Shown: piece by piece, positions 55,800 to 64,000 of the stretch
Numbering within the stretch: position 1 is the stretch's first letter
How the letters are laid out: every line of letters starts with the position of its first letter
NCBI RefSeq assembly: GCF_000002595.2
Contig: NC_057006.1
Coordinates: 558,001-622,000, forward strand
Reading direction: 5' to 3'
Length of the DNA stretch: 64,000 bases
DNA from: Chlamydomonas reinhardtii
Taxonomy: Eukaryota; Chlorophyta; Chlorophyceae; Chlamydomonadales; Chlamydomonadaceae
The notes under the pieces: model-generated
Database searches by the model: none
What the model was told of the DNA's origin: nothing
The model's input: only the letters and a program-made list of their open reading frames with translations
Made by a program: the position numbers and the translations under genes

Positions 55800-58700
55800 T
55801 CATTCTATGTCGCCGGCCGGCAGCGACATGCCCAGCATGGCGGCGATGTTGCCGGCCGGACCAGCGGTGCCCTGCTGCGCCGTGTAGGAGCGCAGCAGGT
55901 TGCGGACCAGGTTCATGTCTAGGTCCACAGGGGCCAGGGCCTCCTCCGCCACGGCCTGAGGCCCCCGGCCACCTGTAGATGCGGGCCCATGGCCCGCCGC
56001 CGGGCCAGCACCGGCACTGGGCGGCGGCGGCGCCGCCCCGCTCTCCTGGAAGCTGTGTGCCAGGGTGGTGCCCGCCAGCTCGGCCTGCAACGCCATGTCG
56101 TACAGCTGGTTGAAGCCGTCGTCCCGTGGGCCCCTGGACGGCTTTGACCTGGAGGTGGCGGCTGCGGTGGTGGTGGTGGAGGCCATGGCGGCGCTTGGCG
56201 CGCCCCCACTGCGGTGAGCTCTCGCTGCGGCAGACTTATCGCGACGTGCCGCTGCCGCCGGCCCGCCTGCTGCCTCCGCCTCGAGCTCGTCCTCCACGCC
56301 CAGAGCCGCCATCAGCTGCGCGGTGGCGTCCACCTCCTCTTCGTCCTCCCCGTCCTCGTCGCCATCCGTCCGGTCCTCGTCGTCGTCATCGCTGTCAGTT
56401 GCGGTGTCCACCTCCCAGCTCAGGCCCGGCTGCCGCCGCTGCGGCTGTGCCCGATGTGCAGCAGGCGTGCGAGCGGCGGCGGTGGCCGCCGCTCCGCCGC
56501 TCGCGCTGGGTGTGCCACCTGCCTCTGCTGGCACACCACCGGCGCTCCCTGGCCCAGATAGAAAGCCCCGTTTCAGCAGAGGCTTCGATGAAGACGTGGC
56601 AGCGCCTGCAGCTGCTGTGCCAGTGGCCAGGCGGTTGGCATGCGTTGCGGGCGAGGCCGCTGCAGAGGCGCCGCTGCCACTGGCTGAGGCGCCGCCTGTC
56701 TGTGCTGCATGTGGCCGCCGTGAAGTCGCCGGCTGTGCCTCCGCTGGGAAGTCGTCCTCCTGCTCCTCCTCACCTTCCTCGCCGTCCTCCTCTGCCTCCT
56801 CGCCATCATCCATGTCATCATCCGAGAAGAAGGATGAGCCCTCGTCCCCTGACGACTCTCCCTCGCCTTCACTCTCGTCCTCGCCCTCCTCATCTCCATC
56901 GCCAGCTCCTTGCCCCGCCGCCGCCGCCGCCTGCCCCAGCACCTGCTGCAGCTCCCTCAGGAAACGCGCCGCATCAAAAGCCACCCCGTCGCCACCGTCA
57001 GCACGCTCACCGCGCCGCCTGCCTTTGGCTTGCGCCTGCCCCTCGCCCCTGCTCATGGCGCCAGCGCCGCCACTAGGAGCAGTAGTAGTCGCTGTTGCTG
57101 TTGCTCTTGCCACTGCGGGTGATGTTGTGGCCGGGGCATCTTCAGGGCCCACTTGCTCGTCCTCCTCTTGGAGCTGCTCCCGCACCTCGGCGCCCTCCAG
57201 CCCCGACAGCTGCTCCATGAAGCCGCGCAACTTGGACGCAATGTCCTCCGCGTCCACCTCCTGCATCATTGCATCAGTGCATGTAAGTTTGCACTTTGAT
57301 GTGCATGTGTACATGTACGTGGCAGGTTTGGGGGCAAGGGTAAGTTGGGGACGAAGCAGGAGAAGTAGGAGGGCATCATCTAGCGGGAATGGCAGGCATG
57401 GGTGCAATGTGCGGATTATGACGGCGGGAGACAAGCACCTATCAATATATCGTTGGTCTGGGGGGGTGTACTCACATGTACGGGCTGGGGCGCTGCCGCT
57501 ACTGCGCCGGCCGCCTCGCCCTCATCTTGCCCCTGGCCTGTCCGACGCGCCACGTGCTCCTGCAGCTCTGCCTGCCGCCGCTCCAGCTCCGCTTGCAGGC
57601 GCTCGGGTTGCTCGTCCAGCCAGCTGTCGTCGTCCTCCGCGAGCGAGTCGGCGGAATTTCCTGCAGTACATGAGGGGCAGGCAGGGGTTCGGGGGCGGGT
57701 TGAGCGATTGGCGCATGACACGGCCGTGGCGATGCAGTCTGCCGACAGCCACAATGTCGCCGGCGCTGCAGTCTAGCATAAATTGTAATATTTCTGTAGC
57801 GTGGGTCCACAGTCACTATCTCACATCACCAACGCAGGTGCTTTCAAAGATCCCGCTTAAATTTCTGCGTGCCTCGCTCGCTGCTCGACCGTCATTCCTG
57901 ACTATAACGCTGTGTCTGGATACTGTGTTATCTGTGCTCATCTAAGACCGGCAAACCATGGGAATTCACGGGCTCACCAAGCTGCTGGGCGACAACGCGC
58001 CGGGCTGCATTAAGGAGACCAAATTTGAAAACCTATTCGGTCGTAAGGTTGCAGTAGATGCTAGTATGCACATCTACCAGTTCATGGTGGTGGTCGGGCG
58101 TCAAGGCGACCAGCTGCTCACGAATGAGGCTGGAGAAATTACCAGCCACCTGCAAGGCATGTTTTTCCGCACGGCAAAGATGCTGGAGGCGGGCATCAAG
58201 CCCGTCTACGTCTTTGATGGCAAGCCCCCGCAGCTGAAGCAGGACCAGCTGGCGCAGCGCACGGAGCGCAGGTGACACGGGCGCCGCACACCTTCGCCCC
58301 TCTCGCCGCTTCCCACGCCAGACACAGACTTTGGCAGCGCGCAGGGCCTGCTAACTGGCTAAGCTTGTTAGTATGTGTGTGCGCCTGCAGGGCGGACGCC
58401 AACGAGGCTCTGGAGAAGGCCAAGGAGGCGGGCGACCAGGAGGCCATTGAGAAGTACAGCAAGCGCTCCGTCCGTGTCACGCGGGTGCGTGGTGCGAGGG
58501 CGTGCCCTCCGGATTTGGAAAACAGCACAATTCCGGCAGCCCGCCCCACCCCACACAAACCCCCACGCCCAACACTACGCATCCGCATCCACCGCAACCC
58601 GAACAACACCCCCAGGAGCACAACGACGAGTGCAAGCGGCTGCTGCGGCTAATGGGCGTGCCGGTGGTGGAGGCGCCCACGGAGGCGGAGGCGCAGTGCG

Positions 58701-61700
58701 CGGAGATGGCCAAGTCGGGGCTGGTGTACGGGCTGGCCACGGAGGACATGGACGCGCTCACGTTCGGCGCGCCGCGCGTCATCCGCCACCTCATGGCGCC
58801 CAGCAGCCAGAACGTGAGCCAGCCAGCCGCGGGGAGGACTAGGGACGAGGGGGCGTGTGCGAGGAGGGGTGCGAGGAGGAGGGGCGGGTGGCGGGGAAGG
58901 AATGCAGAGCGACCATGGGTAGTCTCGATACCTCACGCACGCACGCGCCCAACCCTCACCCGCCCGCCCGCCTGGACACGACGCCACCGCAGGTGCCTGT
59001 CCAGGAGTTTGACCGGGAGGTGGCCCTGCGTGAGCTGGAGCTGACCGACGACCAGTTCATTGACCTGTGCATCCTCATGGGCTGCGACTACTGCGGCACC
59101 ATCCGCGGCATTGGCGCGGTGCGCGCACTGCAGATGATCAAGGTGGGCCGGGGCGGGGCGGGGGTGGGACGGGGAGGAGTGCGGTGGGGCGAGCGTTGCA
59201 GCCAGGTGCCATTGGGCGTGTGCTGTGAGTGCGCACACGTGCAATGGCGCTGCAACTGGCCAGAACGGAGCGGAACGGTGTGCTTAGACTGCTCCTCCTC
59301 TTTGTCACCTCCTATAATGTCTGCCCGCAGAAGCACGGCAGCATTGAGGGCATGCTCAAGGAGCTGGACCCCGCCAAGTACCCGGTGCCGGAGCCATTCC
59401 CGCACAAGGAGAGCCATGAGTTCTTTAAGAACCCCGAGGTGCGCCTTACGGGGCCTGACCTTGTGGGGGGGGGAGGTGGCAGGGTGGTTGGTGGGAGTGC
59501 GGTTGGCACGGGGCGGTAGGCGCCAGGGTATGCCAGAGTCGTCATCGCACGAATGGTGGAACGGGTTGAGCTTGAGCACCAAGAGTTTACGCAAGCCGAA
59601 AACGGACCTGGTCCGCTGCAGGTCACGCCATCTGCGGAGATCCCGCCGCTCAAGTGGACGGCGCCGGATGAGGAGGGGCTCGTGCAGGTGAGCAGTCGTG
59701 CCACTGCCGCACTAGCTCCCCAGCCGCAGTTTGGGATGGATTGGGGACTCGCCAAACCCCATCATCCCTTCACAACCTCCATCGCCACGCAGCCTGCCTC
59801 ACACAACACCTGTCTGCTTCATTGCCCCTGCCCATTCGCCCACGCCCACACCACGCAGTTCCTGGTGAACGAGAAGCAGTTCAACGAGCAGCGCGTGCGC
59901 AACGCGGTGGGGCGAATCAAGGCCAACAAGACCAAGGCCAACCAGGGCCGCCTCGAGTCCTTCTTTACCTCGCTGCCCAAGCCCGCCACAGCGGACAAGG
60001 CCAAGCGTGAGTGTGCAGAAGGCTGCGCGACGGGGGTTGGGGGCAGGGTGATGCGCCTGTGCCGGGGCTTGGGGGTGCTGCTGCTTTGGTTGGGCTGGGC
60101 AGGAAACAGGAGGCAAAAGACCCATGTTGCGTGCCCCCAGTGACAGCTGCCCGTGTTCATGTGCCTGCTGCGTGGTTGCGCTGGTCTTGGTATGTGTGTG
60201 TATGCACATGTGCTCGCAGCCAAGGAGGACGACAAGAAGCGGAAAGCGGGCGCAGCGGCGGGCGGCAAGGACGCCAAGGGCGGCGCGGCGGCCAAGAAAG
60301 GAAAGTTCGGCGTGGGTGGCGGCAAGAAGTGAGGTGCAGTGCCGGGCGGCAAAGAGTCAGGGGATGGCAGTGCTTGTGTCCGGTTATTGGTGGTCAGATG
60401 GAACGTGGTACTGTGCGGAACGGCGTGATGGCGTGCACCGGTGTGAGCTGGTGTGGTCGACAGACAGATGCCCAGGAGGTCCACTCAAATTCGGTTGGCA
60501 GGAAACAGGCGTTGTGGTGGGGACGGGCAAATGGAGCAGGGTCTGCCAATGCAGCCTGCCCGTGTTGATGTGCAGGATGATGCTAACAGCGCACAATGTT
60601 GTTGGGTTTGTCGCAGAGCGGCGTGCTTGCATCTCTCTGCTTGCGCAACTTGCCAGCCATGTACGGCAGTGATGTAAATCGCAAGCGTAAAAGCCATGCA
60701 GCCCAGTGCAGCCCCACCCGACATCGCCCCTACCTGGGCCAGCCGTGTCGCTTGATCCAGCCGCCGCCGCCGCCGCCTCGGGGTGCGCCGCCGCCCACAT
60801 GACCAGTTCCGCCAGCCGCCGCCGCGGGTCCCGCGCCCGGCCGCCTATTGCTGCTGCGGCACTGCTCCCAGCCTGGCCCGCCTCTGCCTCGGCTGCTGCC
60901 GCCTCGGCCTCGGCCCGGCCCGCCAAAAACGCCTCCATAGCAGCGGCCAGGAGCTCCTTGTACCTGGGGAGGGAGCCGTACGCGCCACACGAACCCATGA
61001 GTGACGTCACTGACGTGCCTATGCACGGTAGGGTACATGGATTCCCGCAAGGAGTTCACCGTCTCCAGCTCCAGTCAGTCAAGGTAGCCGGTGGTCACGT
61101 AGCCGCGCAGTAGCTCAGCAAGACAGGACAGTTGGCATCAGGTGGCACCCCTGGTTGGCACATCAATGCGTCAACGGCAAGTCCTTCCGCCAGCCCGACA
61201 GGTTGCCTAGTTTGTGGACCCCTGCGTACCTGCCACTGACCACAGAGCTCAGTCCGTACACACCGCTCAGCCCCCACGCTCAGCCCCGGACACCCACCTC
61301 CTGGAGCCGGCGATGTTGCCGTCAAAGTAGCTGCGCGCCTCCAGCGCCGCCTTGAAGCGCCGCCATGCCTCCGGGTGCGCGGCCACAAGGCCCGCCTCCG
61401 TCAGCGCCCCCTGGCCCGGCACCACCCCGGGCCCCACCGCGCCGTCTGCCCCTGACGCCCCCGCACCCGCCTGCTCCACCGCTCCTGCTTCTCCTCCGCC
61501 TGTTGCTGCACCCTCGCCGCCGGCGCCGCCAGCACCAGCTGCAGCACCGCCGCCGCCGCCGCCGGCACCACCGAGCCCGCTGGCGGCGGCGTGCCTGGCG
61601 CACAGGATCTCCGCTGCCACTGTGAGCTTTAGGCCCAGGTCAGCGGCGCGCGCCAGCGGGCCGTCCGCCGGCGCGCCGGGCGGCAGGTGCGAGGGCATGC

Positions 61701-63653
61701 CGCGCGGCGGCGCGAAGCGCTGCTGCGCCAGCTGGGCGTAGTGGCAGCGCGTCATGCACACCAGCGCAGGGGCGCGGTCCAGAGAGGGCGGCAGGTGGCG
61801 CATGCGGGCCGCGGCGCGCATGTCATCCGCGTCGCTGCAGCGGCAGGGGCGGCGTAGTGACCAACATTACCGCAGATGTATTTCAGGTTTAAAATTTACT
61901 CATTCACTCTACAGGTACGTTCTGACTACTGCGGCGCTGCATCCACCACACACAACACCGCTCCACACACTCCTGGGCTTCCTTCACCCCACCGCCCTCT
62001 CACCGGTAGTAGAACGCCTCCACCAGCTCCGCCACCAGCTGCGGCTCCGACCGCAGAGCTGCCGCCAGCGGCGCCGGCAGCAGGCAGCGCGCGGTGTGCT
62101 GCTGGCGGAGGCGCGCGGCGGCAGGGTAGCCGGCAAGGCGCTCATCGATGGGCCGCTGCACCTTGGGCGCGGCGGTGGCGTACCTATGCGGGTACAGGTG
62201 TCAGCGCGTCAGCGTCTGCGCGGGCAGGGCCAGCGGCGGGCTAGACTCTACGTGTACCCAAGTGTGACACTTCTGATGATGCATTCCGTACGCGCCAGGC
62301 ACGCCGCATGCGCTGGCACAACCCCAACCTCGCCAGCCACCCCAACCACCCCGGCCTCCTGGGCCTGCCTGCTGACCTGCCCTGCCGCAGTATGTCCAGC
62401 GCCTGCTGCCGGCTGGGGCTGGCGGGCAGGTCGGGCGCGGCGGCGCTGGGCAGCGGCAGCAGGTGCAGGCGGCCGTGGCGCAGCCACACGCGGTGCTCCG
62501 CCGTCTCAGGCTTGAGCCAGCGCGGCAGCGCGTACGCCGCCTCGATCAGCAGGAACTGCCCGTCGTTGTCCCACACCTGCGTTTCGGGGTGTGACGGGGC
62601 GAATGAATGCATGTAGTGCGATGGCATCATGGAAGGCAGGTGGCAGGTGGCGGGCGCTCGAGTACCATCGCCCAGGTGTCCCTCGCAATGCGCACCCCCG
62701 GGCCCCACGGCTGCCCCCCACACACACACCCTCACCCACAGCCCGCCCGACTACCTATGGTGATGTACCACAGCTCGCATATGCGGCCGCAGTTTCTCCT
62801 TGCAGCGCGACTGTTTCCTTACGGGATTGGTTCAAAGTTAACCCCCCCACACACACACACTCTGCCCTCGCATCCTGCACGCCACACGGATGTACACATG
62901 CATACGTGGTCCCGCTCAACACGCCTGCACCCACCTGCACCGTGAGGTCCTGCAGCTCGCGGCTCATGCGCAGCAGCAGCCACACCGCCCACCACTCGTC
63001 ATCCACCGCGTCGCCGAACCGCATCACCGCCCACAGGCAGCCCTCCTCCGCCTGCTGCCGCCCCTGCTCGCCCGACCCCGCCGCTCCTGCGCCGGCGCCT
63101 GGTGCCTGTTGCCCCTGTCCCTGCCGCCTGCGCCTCCGCTGCGCCGCCGCGCGCTCCCATGGCGGCTGCTGCCGCGCGGAGCTTCGCAGTGTGAGCGGGT
63201 CCTTGTTCCACACGTACCCGGCCGTGTACGGCAGCAGCCAGGCCGTGCAGCGAGCCCGCAGCGCCTCCAGCCGGTCCGCTGCGGGGGGGAGGGGGAGGGC
63301 GGCAGAATACGTAATAAGGTTTGGAGGGCAGCACCAGTGCGACAGTTTGCTGTGCTGCACCCGATGGCTTCCCCCCCCCCACACACACAACGGACGTGTC
63401 GGCGTCGTGTCAGCAAGAGAGTGGGACGGATGGGAAGGGGCATCGACAGAGGAACTTCCCCGCATCAGTGTCACCCTCCGGCGTTCCACTTGCCTTCCGA
63501 CCGAGGCCCGGGCGCCGCCCCCTCCTCCTCGTCGTCGCCTAGCCCGGGCGGGGGCCCCAGCGCCGGGTCGTGTGGGTCGGCATACAGCGCCACATACAGC
63601 TCGTTCTGCTCCGGCTGGCGCGGCCCCAGACCCAGCGTCTCAAACAGGTCCAT
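55800..63653 (-). CDS. ECD-like: ECD/SGT1 (ecdysoneless) family protein; hosts FEN1 in an intron
   Basis: Eight in-phase exons give about 1098 aa: 63494-63653, 62935-63278, 62377-62576, 62004-62183, 61298-61834, 60734-60963, 57476-57660 and 55800-57260. The N-terminal SGT1 domain is clear: LYVALYADP, a [20 protein letters not shown] helix, [20 protein letters not shown], the L-x-P-E-T-A-E-H-R block and [20 protein letters not shown]. The C-terminal part has the family's [26 protein letters not shown] and, near the end, [14 protein letters not shown] plus AGPAGN. Long Ala/Gly and acidic inserts make it larger than animal ECD (~640 aa). ECD proteins act in pre-mRNA splicing (PRP8/U5 biogenesis) and cell-cycle control. 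The intron 57661-60733 is 3.1 kb, joins CCA-G to GA-AAT in phase, and contains all of FEN1 on the other strand. Intron 1 uses a GC donor (GAAG/GCAAGT). Confidence 0.9.
57958..60332 (+). CDS. FEN1: Flap endonuclease 1
   Basis: Eight in-phase exons give 396 aa: 57958-58271, 58391-58484, 58616-58813, 58993-59142, 59331-59438, 59622-59687, 59859-60006 and 60220-60332. It starts [20 protein letters not shown], and the free N-terminal Gly2 is part of the active site. Metal-binding acids are all visible: D34 in VAVDAS, the Asp of [30 protein letters not shown] and [12 protein letters not shown] (helix-hairpin-helix). The PIP box QGRLESFF is at 339-346, followed by a Lys-rich tail. FEN1 removes 5' flaps in Okazaki-fragment maturation and long-patch base-excision repair, bound to PCNA. 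Length and motif spacing match other eukaryotes. The whole gene, with TGTAA at 60673, lies in an intron of the antisense ECD gene. Confidence 0.97.
60673..60677 (+). terminator. Candidate poly(A) signal TGTAA of FEN1
   Basis: TGTAA about 340 nt after the FEN1 stop and about 57 bp before ECD exon 6 begins (60734), so the FEN1 transcript would end just inside the ECD intron. Confidence 0.55.
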
Positions 63654-64000
63654 GGCCCCAGCTGCCGGTCCGGCTTCTGCTGTGCTCCCGCCGCCTCAGC
63701 TGCTCGTGAGGCTGCTCCTGCGCCTGTGCCTGCAGCTGGCGCTGCTGCGGCTGCTGATGGTGTTGGTGTTGCCGCACGGCAATACCCACGACGTGAGCAC
63801 CCGATCGCCTGTCCGTGCTTAAGCAAGAGGGCCTCCGCCGCAGCTGACTTGCACGGATGGGCGTGCCCCGCAACACCAGCCACGCCCCTTGGTGTCGTTC
63901 GAAGCCCCCACCTAAGGCCCAAACGAGCTCTCGCTTTTAGTCTCCACGCAGCGCTCTAAGCAGCTGATCCAGTCCGGCAGCCTAGTCTCAAGTAAGACCG
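63654..64000. other. Upstream region of the ECD gene
   Basis: Contains the ECD 5' UTR and promoter region up to the window edge. No other gene is visible. Confidence 0.45.

Noticed and set aside
55800-57660. A truncated ECD gene lacking its SGT1 domain
   Set aside because: I first read it as a fragment because FEN1 lies immediately upstream. The missing N-terminal exons were then found at 60734-63653 with matching splice phase, so the gene is whole and FEN1 is nested.

Overview
This window looks like nuclear DNA of a volvocine green alga, most likely Chlamydomonas reinhardtii or a close relative. The evidence is GC-rich coding sequence with strong G/C bias at third codon positions, many short exons split by 100-400 bp introns with GTGAGT/GTGCGT donors and CAG acceptors, long Ala/Gly/Pro-rich insertions in conserved proteins, TGTAA poly(A) signals, and chloroplast transit peptides typical of these algae. 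I see no rRNA, tRNA, CRISPR array, bacterial operon or viral gene. I built the exon models by hand from splice consensus, phase and protein-family similarity; every model marked complete closes in frame.

Layout. 1-1573 is non-coding and carries a short hAT-like DNA transposon (224-910) with a perfect 8-bp target duplication. 1574-3351 (-) is a plastid ICMT/phospholipid-methyltransferase-like membrane protein. 4324-11114 (-) is a 13-exon tubulin glycylase of the TTLL3 type. 12736-13851 (-) is a single-exon cyclin-like protein. 15728-20382 (-) is a 12-exon TRAIP-type RING E3 ligase ending in a PIP-box-like motif. 21057-23213 (+) is an unknown chloroplast protein. 25531-29686 (-) is a 10-exon rhomboid-family protein that has lost its catalytic histidine. 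30324-32246 (+) is NADH-cytochrome b5 reductase. 33383-35562 (-) is a plastid DnaJ-type zinc-finger protein. 35969-37848 (+) is a plastid DCC-family thiol-disulfide oxidoreductase. 39164-41131 (-) is TRAPP subunit Bet3/TRAPPC3.

41132-45473 is a repeat- and relic-rich stretch. It holds two decaying or unresolved coding fragments, a second copy of a ~177-bp dispersed repeat, and the C-terminal end of a Fanzor/TnpB-like RNA-guided nuclease (zinc ribbon plus RuvC-III Asp) next to a palindromic repeat that also occurs at 1250.

45474-55195 (-) is a giant gene (at least 2,855 residues, 5' end unresolved) of Ala-rich repeats, including 52 tandem copies of a 22-residue (66-bp) unit and about 20 copies of a 10-residue unit. 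55800-63653 (-) is an 8-exon ECD/SGT1 (ecdysoneless) gene. One of its introns (57661-60733) contains the whole FEN1 gene on the opposite strand (57958-60332).

Functionally this is an ordinary eukaryotic mix: cilia (TTLL3), genome maintenance (TRAIP, FEN1), splicing/transcription support (ECD), trafficking (TRAPPC3), lipid/redox (CBR, DCC) and plastid proteins. Three gene pairs are divergent with 0.4-0.7 kb between start codons: TRAIP/unknown plastid protein, rhomboid/CBR and DnaJ-ZF/DCC. The most unusual items are the nested FEN1/ECD arrangement, the giant repeat protein, the apparently inactive rhomboid with a Cys-rich tail, the Fanzor relic and the hAT element.
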